DNA of 32,132 nucleotides from CAUZSM01 sp963582685 (GCA_963582685.1 CAUZSM010000004.1:1-32132), one strand, 5' to 3'. Shown: positions 15,042 to 23,840, numbered from the stretch's first letter. Numbers and translations are program-made. The notes: a model not told the origin generated them from the letters alone.

Positions 15042-15824
15042 ATGGCGTTCTTTGGAGTTTTCCTGACGGTAGCATTGGCAGTAGGCGGAATACTCGCCTT
15101 CTTGGGCATTATGATGAAGATTATCAGGCAGTGGGAAGGTGCTGTCCTGTTCAGACTTGGTGTCTGCAAAGGAGTACTGCGCCCCGGCTTGAGGTTAGTC
15201 ATACCATTCGTTGACAGGTTGGTTCGCTGGGATACCCGGATGCTAATCAACGACGTTCCCGGACAATCTGTGGTGACCAAGGACAACATCTCGCTATCTA
15301 TCGACGCAGTTGTGTTCTACAAAATTCGCAATCCGATGGATGCAGTGAACAAGGTTACAGATGCCCGGTCCTCGATTGCAATGGCTGCTCAAGGTGCGCT
15401 ACGTGACGTCATCGGCTCGTTGGAGTTGGACACGGTTCTGCAAAAGCGAGAGATGGTTGCTGACAGGATTCGAGTTGGTCTCGACGATGCAACCGACCCT
15501 TGGGGTATCGATGTGCGTTATGTCGAGTTGACAGACTTGCAACTACCCCATGATCTGACCAGAGCGATGGCAAAGGAGGCTGAGGCCGACCGAGAAGCCA
15601 AGGCTCGTATCATCAAGGCAAGCGCGGAGAGGGAAGCAACAGCCAAGTTGGCAGAGGCACAGGAGCTGTTCAGCCGCTTCCCAGCGCTGATGGAGTTGCG
15701 CCGACTACAGGTGCTGTCAGAGGTAGGTGCAGAGCACAACGCTACCCGCATCATGATGCTGCCTGATACTCTGCTTGACCTTGGTCCAGGTGTACTCTCT
15801 CAACTGATGGGAGGTGGTAAGTGA
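15042..15824 (+). CDS. SPFH/stomatin-prohibitin family membrane protein (first of two)
   Basis: A 260-residue band-7 protein. The N-terminal membrane segment (about 3-26) is followed by the SPFH domain: Gln-Trp-Glu-Gly-Ala-Val-Leu-Phe-Arg-Leu-Gly, Leu-Arg-Pro-Gly-Leu, Val-Val-Thr-Lys-Asp-Asn-Ile-Ser, and Leu-Gln-Lys-Arg-Glu. Next is an Ala/Glu-rich coiled coil (Ala-Met-Ala-Lys-Glu-Ala-Glu-Ala-Asp-Arg-Glu-Ala-Lys) that drives oligomerisation. Such proteins build membrane microdomain scaffolds, often with NfeD-type partners or proteases; none is adjacent here. The stop overlaps the next gene's ATG as TGATG. Confidence 0.9.
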   Translation: MAFFGVFLTVALAVGGILAFLGIMMKIIRQWEGAVLFRLGVCKGVLRPGLRLVIPFVDRLVRWDTRMLINDVPGQSVVTKDNISLSIDAVVFYKIRNPMDAVNKVTDARSSIAMAAQGALRDVIGSLELDTVLQKREMVADRIRVGLDDATDPWGIDVRYVELTDLQLPHDLTRAMAKEAEADREAKARIIKASAEREATAKLAEAQELFSRFPALMELRRLQVLSEVGAEHNATRIMMLPDTLLDLGPGVLSQLMGGGK

Positions 15825-16855
15825 TGGCCATTGAAGAAATTATTTTAGGTGTACTATGCGGCACATGCTGCGGCCTCGCTGGTGGTCTGGTAATGATGTC
15901 CCTATTCATGAGCGGGTCAGCAATCAGCGCGCCTATTGGTTCCCCGCCCTCTGGACTACCGCCCCGCGGGACGTGGCCACGACGGGGTGTTTTCACCGTT
16001 CTTGACCAATATGAGAGGGCGGTGCGGCTACGCTTCGGTAAGCCAGCCGGCGAAACCGGTGTCGGCCTACGATTCCGTTTACCTGTCATTGAGGAATTCT
16101 TAGCAGTGGATATCCGCGACCGACCTGAGAATATTCCGAATCAGGTGTGTATCTCAAGAGATAACGTCTCAATCAAGGTCGATGGCGTGGTGTACTGGAA
16201 GGTGTTCCAACCTGAGGTTGCTGTCTATGCTGTTGCTGACCCAAGTAATGTCATTCGTAATGCCACCATGGCTAACCTGCGTGTGGTAATCGGCGAGTAT
16301 ACTCTTGATGAACTGCTGCAAAAGCGAGAGGTCATCGCTAACAGGCTCGAAGTATTGCTTGACGGCTTTTCCCGACCCATTGGTATCGATATCACCCGTG
16401 TTGACATCACCGACGTGGTGATTCCTCACGACATGCAGCGTGCGATGGCTCGTGAGGCTGAAGCACAGCGAGAACGCCGTGCAAGGCTCATCCGTGCACA
16501 GGGTGAGGTTGAGGCGGTGAAGAATCTCAGCCACGCGGCCAACACGATGGCCAAGAATCCGGAACTGATGGAGTTGCGACGACTGCAAACTGTAGGTGAG
16601 TTGGGAATGGAACAGAGTACGCTGATTACTCTTGTACTTCCATACGACTATGGCCATCTTGGCGGAGGCCGGGCTAGTAAGAGCGTCGAATTCACTGAAG
16701 AGGAAAACGACGCATATCTGGAAGAAATTGGATTTTCTGCGGAGAGTGTAGCAATTCTAGAGGAAGCGGACGCAGCAATACCTGTTGATGACAACCTACC
16801 AGAAATGCCTCCACCCAGCAGCAATGTGGATGAAGGCGACGGTGACGGTGAGTGA
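15824..16855 (+). CDS. SPFH/stomatin-prohibitin family membrane protein (second of two)
   Basis: A 343-residue paralogue of the preceding gene. It has a longer hydrophobic, Cys- and Gly-rich N-terminal segment (about 7-32), a Pro/Arg-rich linker, then the SPFH core (Leu-Asp-Gln-Tyr-Glu-Arg-Ala-Val-Arg-Leu-Arg-Phe-Gly, Ile-Ser-Arg-Asp-Asn-Val-Ser). The coiled coil Ala-Met-Ala-Arg-Glu-Ala-Glu-Ala-Gln-Arg-Glu follows. The acidic C-terminal extension of about 65 residues is absent from the first copy. ATG at 15824 is chosen over GTG at 15821 because GGGAGGTGG lies well spaced upstream. The one-base overlap with gene one suggests that the pair forms a hetero-oligomer (inference). Confidence 0.9.
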   Translation: MAIEEIILGVLCGTCCGLAGGLVMMSLFMSGSAISAPIGSPPSGLPPRGTWPRRGVFTVLDQYERAVRLRFGKPAGETGVGLRFRLPVIEEFLAVDIRDRPENIPNQVCISRDNVSIKVDGVVYWKVFQPEVAVYAVADPSNVIRNATMANLRVVIGEYTLDELLQKREVIANRLEVLLDGFSRPIGIDITRVDITDVVIPHDMQRAMAREAEAQRERRARLIRAQGEVEAVKNLSHAANTMAKNPELMELRRLQTVGELGMEQSTLITLVLPYDYGHLGGGRASKSVEFTEEENDAYLEEIGFSAESVAILEEADAAIPVDDNLPEMPPPSSNVDEGDGDGE

Positions 16856-16858
16856 TGG

Positions 16859-18145
16859 TCAGGTCTTGGCGACAATCTTGACCACCGAGTTGTCTTCAAG
16901 TTCGTGCTCAGAACCGATAACGCGAGCGCTGCGAGCATCAACTGCGCGGATGAAACCGTCGCCAAGGTCGGTGTGTACCGCATAGGCAAGTCCCTTGGCT
17001 GTACATCCCTGCTCGATGAGCAGAGCGTCAGGTAACACTCGACCATCGCCATCGGTCCAATGTGTCTCATCCTGCACCGGATAAGATACCATGTAGCCAA
17101 GTCGTTCGTGTACTATTCTTGACACCAAGGTGACAAGTCCGGTGCCTCCTAAATCCTGCAACCGGGCTGCCAGTGCATCCAAACCGTTGCGCTGGGCTTC
17201 GGATAATTCCGATTCTCCCTTTTCGGTGATGGTGAATCCGCTATCCCCCGCTGAATAGTCGATGAGCCCCGCGCCTGCGGCGCGGCGTAGTGCCAATTCG
17301 GAATCGGCACTGGTTGCAATCAATATGCCACCACCGGCCTCAACCTCGACCGCCAAAGCATCCCACGCACCCGTCTCAGCGATATCGGCCTTGTTAGCGG
17401 CCACGCATAGTGGGAAAATACAACGACGCAGATGGTCAGAAAGACTGCGAATTGTTTCAGCTGACCATTCCCAAGCATTGCCGAGGGCATCAGTGGATTT
17501 GTTGAAGGCGGCCAAGCCAGCCTGAACATCCAATTCGGTAGCCCCGATGCCTGTCAACTGTTCGTGAATGTAGGAAATGAACCCCTTATCTCCCTCTGCT
17601 TGCACTCTGCGCACACCTCTGGTCCAGCCATTAGAGAGGATTCCAGCTATCCAAGCGGCCAACTCCTCAACAAGGAATCGGTATTCTTCCACCGGGTCAC
17701 ATGAGCCGGGCCCAAGCGGGTTGCCCTCCAAGTCAGTACCACCCGAGGCATCGACGACTTGAATCAAAGCATGACATCTTGCAAGGTCACTGAGAAATTG
17801 GTTTCCTTGACCCCTTCCCTCGTGTGCGCCGGGTACAAGACCCGCTACATCAACAAGAGTAACCGGGACGTTGCGGCTATGCCCTACGCATGAACCGGTC
17901 CTCGGCTCACAAATGCTGCCGGCCCTAGTATCATCTTCTGAAGTCGGCTCAAGTCGACCTTCAGCCTCTCTTTTTGAGCGGAGGTCAACGCATGGGCATG
18001 GAGCGGGAGCCGGGATGAAAGTTACACCGATATTGGCCTCAATGGTGGTGAATGGATAATTGGCGATGTCCACAGTCGATTCAGTCAAGGCCGCAAACAT
18101 CGTGGATTTCCCCACGTTCGGTTTGCCGACCAGACCGATGCGCAT
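16859..18145 (-). CDS. ychF: Archaeal YchF-type GTPase with TGS domain
   Basis: A 428-residue Obg-related P-loop NTPase. G1 is Gly-Lys-Pro-Asn-Val-Gly-Lys-Ser-Thr (residues about 7-15). The switch I region has Asn-Tyr-Pro-Phe-Thr-Thr-Ile. The archaeal Cys-containing insertion (Pro-Cys-Pro-Cys) precedes G3, Asp-Val-Ala-Gly-Leu-Val-Pro-Gly-Ala-His-Glu-Gly. G4 is Asn-Lys-Ala-Asp, a guanine-specific form unlike bacterial YchF. The C-terminal TGS domain, likely RNA or ribosome binding, includes Ala-Tyr-Ala-Val-His-Thr-Asp-Leu-Gly. The start at 18145 follows GGAGG seven bases upstream; an earlier in-frame start at 18178 adds eleven unlikely residues. It converges with the SPFH pair, three bases apart, and lies downstream of the oxidase-like gene on the same strand. 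Confidence 0.9.
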   Translation of the reverse strand: MRIGLVGKPNVGKSTMFAALTESTVDIANYPFTTIEANIGVTFIPAPAPCPCVDLRSKREAEGRLEPTSEDDTRAGSICEPRTGSCVGHSRNVPVTLVDVAGLVPGAHEGRGQGNQFLSDLARCHALIQVVDASGGTDLEGNPLGPGSCDPVEEYRFLVEELAAWIAGILSNGWTRGVRRVQAEGDKGFISYIHEQLTGIGATELDVQAGLAAFNKSTDALGNAWEWSAETIRSLSDHLRRCIFPLCVAANKADIAETGAWDALAVEVEAGGGILIATSADSELALRRAAGAGLIDYSAGDSGFTITEKGESELSEAQRNGLDALAARLQDLGGTGLVTLVSRIVHERLGYMVSYPVQDETHWTDGDGRVLPDALLIEQGCTAKGLAYAVHTDLGDGFIRAVDARSARVIGSEHELEDNSVVKIVAKT

Positions 18146-18208
18146 TGAATCGCCTCCGAATGCTGAACAGCATCTCACTCAAGGGGATGTCGGCAAGCCC
18201 AATCGGGC

Positions 18209-19789
18209 TCACTCCTCCTCTTCACAGCGATCGCAGATGACTGCTATCTCGGTGTCAACGCCTGCACCGGCAGACATCAAACTACGAATCGAAGTGCTGC
18301 CGGGGGTCAAAGTCATCCTATCTGCTGTTACGGCTGGGCCAGAATCATCAGATGTAATCGGAGTGCCGCGGGTCACTCCCTTGATCATGTTCAACATCAG
18401 CATGATTCCTGCAATGGATACCAGATAGAAAGAGATGGATGCGAGTATCAGCATAGGCTCAGAAGCATCACTGGTGACTTCAGCCTCGCTAAGAGCCCCA
18501 TCAACCAAAGCGGCGGAGAAGTAGGCCATAACGGAGAGAAGAACACCAATTCCTGCTAGCCAGAAACTGTTGCGGGTGCTGCTTGCTGAGAATAGTTCTC
18601 GTCCGGTAGCGGCCGGAAAGCACGCCATCACCCCACCGAGTGCAATCATCCCAAGCGGTCCCCAAGTGATGAGATGAGTCATTGGGTCAATCAAATGGCC
18701 AAGTTCATTCTCAAGGGAAATGGCGTCAACGCCGATGAATAGTGTGCCTACTGCAACCGGAATGAATAGCACAACACCGGCGAGTGTTATCGATGCTGAC
18801 GAACTGCTTGATGATGAGTCCCAGTGGATACCTGCAGTTCGCACCAAGTTGGTTACTGCAGCGAAGATTGGAATCAGGCTCAGCGTGTACAGCACGGTAA
18901 GCAATCCTGCTGTTCCTTGACCCAAATCAGCATCAAACATCTTGAACGGGGTGATGAAAAACAACAATCCGAAGATAGTCACGCCAGATAGGGTGCGACT
19001 CCAAAGCGGTGCACCCGCTTTGCTTGGAATCACGTAATGTGCGACTGCAAGAGCCATCGCGACCATGCCGAAGGTCACAGTAGAGTGATAGACAGAGTCA
19101 TTTGAGACTCCAAGCAGTGAGCCGAGGCAGCCCAACAGAGGGATGATGAGGCTGAAGACGATGAGCCACTGCGAGGGCTGAATAGGCGAATCACCACGTT
19201 CACCCATAGTCAGCAAGTGGTTGACGGCCACAGCAACATTGGCCAGCAGGTACGTGATTCCAGCTGCTGTGAGCATGTAATCACCCCAGTCACCACTGAT
19301 GTGGGAGCCGATTAACCCAAGCATAATTCCTCCAGAATACAGGTAGGATACCAGTGCAGCATTGGATTCACTTGCAATTCCAGAGCCACTGAGTCGAGCG
19401 TTGATGTGAAGGCTAGCACCCACCAACATCATCCAAATGGCGTTGTAGGATAGCAAACCCACAGCAGAAGACATCTGGTCGGTTGTTGGAGCATATCCAA
19501 TTGTTGAGAGTGTATGCAGAGCGGTCGGCTCGTGAGCCAGCCACAATTCGATGAAACCGAAAGTTGCGGCAATACAGAACCACAGCATACCGTGGAACAT
19601 CCATGCCCTCGAACCTGAGCCCGGTCTACCTTCAACCAAGTCTGCACCCGGACCGAGTGCCTTCTCCATGAAGAAGCGGGACATGTCTCTGGCGAGGTCT
19701 TGAAAGACCGGAATACCACGATTGACCAGTGCCCAAGTGAGCAGGACTGATACCCACATGAATAGAAGCGCAGTTGTGAATGCAGACAT
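18209..19789 (-). CDS. Heme-copper oxidase subunit I-like (CcoN/NorB-like) membrane protein, apparently lacking copper-site ligands
   Basis: A 526-residue, roughly 13-helix membrane protein. Segments resemble cbb3/NorB-type oxidase subunit I: an Arg-Ala-Trp-Met-Phe-His-Gly-Met segment (His66), Tyr-His-Ser-Thr-Val-Thr-Phe-Gly-Met (His235, like the GHNAVGFF helix of CcoN), His-Tyr-Val-Ile-Pro, and Pro-Met-Thr-His-Leu (His372). His66 and His372 could be the low-spin heme ligands. The helix after His235, where CcoN has the His-His copper pair, reads Phe-Ile-Thr-Pro-Phe, and Met370 replaces the expected high-spin heme His. A Ser-rich loop (about 325-332) and a cytosolic CDRC tail are unusual. It follows a small two-helix membrane gene by 12 bases. 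Family placement is tentative; another heme-binding transporter is possible. Confidence 0.6.
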   Translation of the reverse strand: MSAFTTALLFMWVSVLLTWALVNRGIPVFQDLARDMSRFFMEKALGPGADLVEGRPGSGSRAWMFHGMLWFCIAATFGFIELWLAHEPTALHTLSTIGYAPTTDQMSSAVGLLSYNAIWMMLVGASLHINARLSGSGIASESNAALVSYLYSGGIMLGLIGSHISGDWGDYMLTAAGITYLLANVAVAVNHLLTMGERGDSPIQPSQWLIVFSLIIPLLGCLGSLLGVSNDSVYHSTVTFGMVAMALAVAHYVIPSKAGAPLWSRTLSGVTIFGLLFFITPFKMFDADLGQGTAGLLTVLYTLSLIPIFAAVTNLVRTAGIHWDSSSSSSSASITLAGVVLFIPVAVGTLFIGVDAISLENELGHLIDPMTHLITWGPLGMIALGGVMACFPAATGRELFSASSTRNSFWLAGIGVLLSVMAYFSAALVDGALSEAEVTSDASEPMLILASISFYLVSIAGIMLMLNMIKGVTRGTPITSDDSGPAVTADRMTLTPGSTSIRSLMSAGAGVDTEIAVICDRCEEEE

Positions 19790-19801
19790 CGCTCAACCCC
19801 C

Positions 19802-20077
19802 TTAATCCTCGACTACCTCGCCAATTAGTGTCGCTATCATCAATCCAAATCCAATCATCGTCCCAAGTAGGAAGAACCAGATTCCACTGTGGGCGAGTCC
19901 ACCGAAAAGAGGGACTAATTCACCGAATACCGGCAGGTCTTGTCCAGGGTACAACACATTGTGTAGCATCAGTAGACCCAATGCGGCCACAGTACTGATC
20001 AACAAAAGCAATCGCGACGATGATGGCTCATCGTCGCCAATCGTCACCTCAGGTAGTGAAGAAGTATCTGCAGTCAT
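19802..20077 (-). CDS. Small two-helix membrane protein, putative partner of the oxidase-like protein
   Basis: A 91-residue protein with an acidic 20-residue N-terminus and two hydrophobic helices (about 21-42 and 59-85). The second contains His-Ser-Gly-Ile-Trp-Phe-Phe-Leu-Leu-Gly-Thr. ATG at 20077 follows GGGAAAGGG. It lies 12 bases upstream of the oxidase-like gene on the same strand, so the pair is very likely an operon. Small CcoO/NorC-like heme c subunits would carry a CxxCH motif; none is present here, so it is not a cytochrome c. A structural or assembly subunit is the best guess. Confidence 0.7.
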   Translation of the reverse strand: MTADTSSLPEVTIGDDEPSSSRLLLLISTVAALGLLMLHNVLYPGQDLPVFGELVPLFGGLAHSGIWFFLLGTMIGFGLMIATLIGEVVED

Positions 20078-20150
20078 CCCTTTCCCCCATCAGCAGCCTT
20101 TGGGCAACCCGGCGACCTGCGGGGCGCTCATAAGCATTCGGCGAGGCCTC

Positions 20151-20169
20151 GGACCCCCAAAGGGGGTCC
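20151..20169 (-). terminator. 8-bp GC-rich hairpin after RaSEA, likely terminator
   Basis: GGACCCCC, an AAA loop and GGGGGTCC form a perfect stem 14 bases beyond the RaSEA stop and about 75 bases before the start of the downstream small membrane gene on the same strand. It probably ends the RaSEA transcript and separates it from the oxidase-like operon. A CTTATG box just downstream could be that operon's weak TATA element. Confidence 0.5.
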
Positions 20170-20182
20170 AATCCGTCTTTCA

Positions 20183-21346
20183 TCAGGGTGACATCAACAC
20201 ATCAACGGGTGACAAACGACGGTCAGAACCTGAACCCAAAGGCAGCGGCAGTGACGTGTCCAAAGCAATCTCACTAGCCCAGATTCCTTCACATGAACAG
20301 GAAATCCCGTTGAATTCAGCGAGGTCGCTGGACACCGAGTATCGCTCGATGGCTGCGGCGACCTCCTTGTCGCAGGCTCCGCAATTGTGGGCGCCACGAA
20401 CCTTGCCCGCAGCAGTTGGATGAATAATCAGTCGAGTTTTCGGCGAGCCATTCACGCTTGAGTTGATATCATCGTGCACATCACGAATCAGTGCGACCAT
20501 GGACCACAACCACGGTGGACGGTATTCGCGATTGCGAAACAGACGGTCGACGATTGTGCCGCGTTGGATATTCATCGGATTGACAGATATCTCATCGCTG
20601 TCATCAATAATCTCACGAATCCAGGCCGCGGTGTGATGCAGTGCGTCACCCTCTGACATGAATGGCGGCTTGAACAGCAAGTAGGTCTTCACTCCGAGGT
20701 TATTCTCCCGCAGTGTAACGACAGCACGCCTCCACTGCTTGGTCGAAAATCCCTTGTTACAGTGGAATTTTAGCACCTCATCATCGTATGCCTCAAGCCC
20801 AATTGCCACTACGCAACCCGGATGGCGTTCCGCAACCCAAGCAACCTTCTCAGGAGTGCACATTTCAGCCCTAGCCTCTACAATTAGGTGCAAGCCCATC
20901 TCGTGAGTTTCACGCAGAACGGTCTCCTGCCAGTCGGGAGGATTCTCTCTATCCTCAAAGAAAGTCCCAGAGGTGTATACCTTGACCATTGAACAGCCTT
21001 CAAAGTCGTTCAATTCTCGCTTTGCCCATGCCCACTGTGCGTGCAGATCGTCGCTGGTCACATCGTCGCGAACATCGTTGAAATATCCACAGAAAGTGCA
21101 ACCACTCTTCCACCACCACACGCAGCCGCGCGTGCGTAGGATGACTGTTGCAGCGGTACATGGAGTTCCGTCTGGCATCCTTTCTGGAGTGGTGTAGACT
21201 GTTGCGGGCTCACTCGCATCCCACGATTCACGGATTCTGATTGATTCAGGGGTATTTTCCGGGGCCTTGACCAGATGGTGAATTTTCACTGCCTTTCCTT
21301 CAGTAGGCATCACGCCTTTCGTGCATCCGCCTCCACCTCCGGCCAT
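20183..21346 (-). CDS. raSEA: Archaeosine biosynthesis radical SAM protein RaSEA
   Basis: A 387-residue radical SAM enzyme. In archaea RaSEA works with ArcS to convert lysine-modified preQ0 in tRNA position 15 to archaeosine. The iron-sulfur cluster motif is C-x7-C-x2-C (Cys75, Cys83, Cys86) in the context Thr-Arg-Gly-Cys-Val-Trp and Cys-Thr-Phe-Cys-Gly-Tyr-Phe, the RaSEA type. The TIM-barrel continues with Val-Lys-Val-Tyr-Thr-Ser-Gly-Thr-Phe-Phe and Val-Glu-Ala-Arg-Ala-Glu. A C-terminal region with CGAC and CSC pairs may bind a second metal. ATG at 21346 is preferred over TTG at 21358; ATG at 21310 is a further alternative. It is divergent from the TerB-like gene. No ArcS partner is in the window. 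Confidence 0.85.
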   Translation of the reverse strand: MAGGGGGCTKGVMPTEGKAVKIHHLVKAPENTPESIRIRESWDASEPATVYTTPERMPDGTPCTAATVILRTRGCVWWWKSGCTFCGYFNDVRDDVTSDDLHAQWAWAKRELNDFEGCSMVKVYTSGTFFEDRENPPDWQETVLRETHEMGLHLIVEARAEMCTPEKVAWVAERHPGCVVAIGLEAYDDEVLKFHCNKGFSTKQWRRAVVTLRENNLGVKTYLLFKPPFMSEGDALHHTAAWIREIIDDSDEISVNPMNIQRGTIVDRLFRNREYRPPWLWSMVALIRDVHDDINSSVNGSPKTRLIIHPTAAGKVRGAHNCGACDKEVAAAIERYSVSSDLAEFNGISCSCEGIWASEIALDTSLPLPLGSGSDRRLSPVDVLMSP

Positions 21347-21453
21347 GTCTCTCACCAATACGCCCGGTGAGGGTGGTGTTCAAGAATGCGTCGAAGCAAC
21401 AACGAGGGTGTAGTGATGGGGTTAATAGAGGAAGCCTATTCGCTGACGGGTCG

Positions 21454-21900
21454 ATGCAATTGAAACCTTCACCTCCCGAGGCCTTCGAATCGATTAACGT
21501 CGACGACTATTTGACGGTACTCGCGATTATCGCAAATGCGGACGCAGTGTTGCGTCCAGAGGAGATGGCTTTCTTTGAAAGCCGCATGGCTAGGATGTTG
21601 ATTAATCCAAATATGCGCAGTCGGTTTCGCCAATTATTGAAATTGGAATTCAATATTGATGAAACCGTTCAAAACATGGACAAGCGAACTCTGCGACTCG
21701 CTTTGCGCGACGGCATATTCCTTGCAGCAGCCGACGGCGAGATTCACCCTGCTGAAATCGAAGCCGTCAGAGTCATTGCGCATTATGCAGAGGTCAACGA
21801 GGAACGTCTCCATGAAATCTGGTCATGGGTCAAAGAAGGCATCACGTGGATGGCCAATGGACCCCGATTGGCCGAAGTTCCACTAGAAGATGACGAGTGA
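21454..21900 (+). CDS. TerB-like helical domain protein
   Basis: A 148-residue all-helical protein. Its central part resembles TerB/DjlA-N type domains: a helix with Leu-Thr-Val-Leu-Ala-Ile-Ile-Ala-Asn-Ala-Asp-Ala-Val, Arg-Pro-Glu-Glu, then Asp-Gly-Ile-Phe-Leu-Ala-Ala-Ala-Asp-Gly-Glu-Ile-His-Pro-Ala-Glu. The two Asp-rich, calcium-site-like turns are the family feature. Proteins of this type are found in stress and membrane-associated systems, with unclear biochemistry. The ATG at 21454 is preferred; the frame is open to a GTG at 21367 but that part looks non-conserved. The stop overlaps the possible GTG start of the transporter gene (GTGA), suggesting co-expression. Confidence 0.72.
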   Translation: MQLKPSPPEAFESINVDDYLTVLAIIANADAVLRPEEMAFFESRMARMLINPNMRSRFRQLLKLEFNIDETVQNMDKRTLRLALRDGIFLAAADGEIHPAEIEAVRVIAHYAEVNEERLHEIWSWVKEGITWMANGPRLAEVPLEDDE

Positions 21901-21965
21901 AATCATCCCACTTTTCTACGGCGTCCGCCTCGGTCATTATTACCGATAAACAATGTCGCGAGGGT

Positions 21966-23840
21966 ATGACCGGCGAAGCGGCACTGCAAGGAACCAAGGT
22001 CAGTCCCGAGGTGGTCAAGGAATTGATGGGGGACATGTCCCCTGAAGACAAGAAAGCGTTGCAAGGCTGGTATTGGTATGATTGGGCCAATCAGGCATGG
22101 GCATTGACCGTCCTCACCGTCATTGTTCCACAATATATGACGGCGTTGTATAACTCAGCGCATGGTGGTGGTGGAGATTCATTCTACGCCTGGGTGAACG
22201 GAGCCTCGATGCTCGTCGTTGCCGTATCCGCACCACTGCTCGGCATCATCGCCGATAGGATTCCTATCAAGAAAAAACTCCTTTGGTGGTTCACAATCGT
22301 AGGTGTAGTCGCTTGCTGTCTGATGGCATTCACCTCTCTAATGGGGGAATATGACTACTACTTCCTCGCGATGGTCACTATCGTTGGAAACGTCGGGTTC
22401 AGTATTGGCAACACGTTCTACTACGCTTTCATGCCATATCTAGCAGATAAGAGATGCATGGATCACGTATCCTCATGGGGATACGCCTACGGATTCATGG
22501 GTGGCTCGCTGTTATTGGTTGTGCATCTGCTGGTAGTGATGCGCATAGGTATTGATCTCGGCGACTACCGATTGCCGTTCGTGTTCATCACATCGGGCCT
22601 GTGGTGGCTGGGCTGGGGGATGCGGCTATTCTGGTGGACTCCTGAGCCAAAGATTCCGAATCCTACACCGATTGGTAGTGTCAAGGAGGCTGCGACGATT
22701 GCGGTCACCGAGTTGGTCAACACACTTCGTGAGATTCGGAAATTCAAGGTCCTCGCCTTCTTCCTAGTCGCTTACCTGCTATTCTATGACGGTGTCAATA
22801 CAATCAATGGAATGGCTTCAGCATTCGGAGAAGAAGTTCTGCGAATCAATCCGATGATGAATATCGTCTTGCTGCTTACAGTAAACGTCGTAGCAGTTCC
22901 AATGAGCATTGTATTCGGCAAACTCGCAAACAAACACGGCACCAAGAAAATCCTGATGTCAGCGCTAATCATCTACAGTGCGGTAGCTGTGATAGCAGTG
23001 GGCTTCGCACCCCTTGAAATGAACGATGACCCAACTCAATACGATTTCCAATACCAATGGAACGAGGAGACCGACCAATACGATGTGGGGATGTATGACG
23101 AAGATGAAGGTGGAGTTCCTGACGACTATCTGGGAACTGGTCTGCACAAGCGCGTCATTTGTTGTGTATCAGGTGGTTGGGTTGCGCTTGAAGGAGAAGG
23201 AGACCAAGCGTTACGTGATACGTTCTGGGATTACTTAGCAAACACACCTCAGGAAGACGTGAAGCGCGGTGATGATGTCTCGAAAAAACATCTGAGCCGT
23301 AATGAATCCGCGGCCTTGGTTACAGCGATGCACAATATGACCGACCACCGCTTCTCATTCTTCTTCAGTGAAGGACCACAAAATGGGGAATACAGTGTGG
23401 GAGACCGGCACCCAACTCAGATTTCTGGCGGCCCTGTCGATTTCTGGCCCAATGCGCTGAGAACCTACGTTTGGGGCCCACTTGGGATGGGAGCACCGCT
23501 ACAGTGGATCTTCCTTGGAATGGTTATTGGCTGTGTAATGGGAGCAGCGGGGGCACAAGCGCGCTCAATGTTCACTTTGCTGATTCCTGAAACCAGAACA
23601 ACCGAATTCTTCGGCTTCTTCGGGTTCATCGGAAAGGCTGCGGCAGCAATCGGTCCAATCATCTATGCAATTGCAAGTGGCATGTTCGACAGCCGTGTAG
23701 CAGTTCTGAGCGTGACCGTCGTCATTCTGATTGGCACTTATCTAACAAGCAGAATCGACTTGGAAGAGGGTTATCTTGCGGCTGTGGCTGAAGATGAAAA
23801 GAATAGAAGGCTGAGTGGTAGCAACGACGGCAAGGAGTGA
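21966..23840 (+). CDS. UMF1-family MFS transporter with a large hydrophilic loop
   Basis: A 624-residue major facilitator protein. The UMF1/Atg22 signature near the N-terminus reads Trp-Tyr-Asp-Trp-Ala-Asn-Gln-Ala-Trp-Ala, corresponding to YDWANSAF. About twelve transmembrane helices follow, with loop A Ile-Ala-Asp-Arg-Ile-Pro-Ile-Lys-Lys-Lys. A hydrophilic insertion of about 140 residues (nt 23028-23455), rich in Asp, Glu, Tyr and Asn, splits the second helix bundle; bacterial members of about 450 residues lack it. Substrates of the family are thought to be amino acids or other small molecules; none can be assigned here. Start is uncertain: GTG at 21897 (GTGA overlap with the previous gene), ATG 21966 and ATG 22026 are all possible. 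Confidence 0.85.
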   Translation: MTGEAALQGTKVSPEVVKELMGDMSPEDKKALQGWYWYDWANQAWALTVLTVIVPQYMTALYNSAHGGGGDSFYAWVNGASMLVVAVSAPLLGIIADRIPIKKKLLWWFTIVGVVACCLMAFTSLMGEYDYYFLAMVTIVGNVGFSIGNTFYYAFMPYLADKRCMDHVSSWGYAYGFMGGSLLLVVHLLVVMRIGIDLGDYRLPFVFITSGLWWLGWGMRLFWWTPEPKIPNPTPIGSVKEAATIAVTELVNTLREIRKFKVLAFFLVAYLLFYDGVNTINGMASAFGEEVLRINPMMNIVLLLTVNVVAVPMSIVFGKLANKHGTKKILMSALIIYSAVAVIAVGFAPLEMNDDPTQYDFQYQWNEETDQYDVGMYDEDEGGVPDDYLGTGLHKRVICCVSGGWVALEGEGDQALRDTFWDYLANTPQEDVKRGDDVSKKHLSRNESAALVTAMHNMTDHRFSFFFSEGPQNGEYSVGDRHPTQISGGPVDFWPNALRTYVWGPLGMGAPLQWIFLGMVIGCVMGAAGAQARSMFTLLIPETRTTEFFGFFGFIGKAAAAIGPIIYAIASGMFDSRVAVLSVTVVILIGTYLTSRIDLEEGYLAAVAEDEKNRRLSGSNDGKE

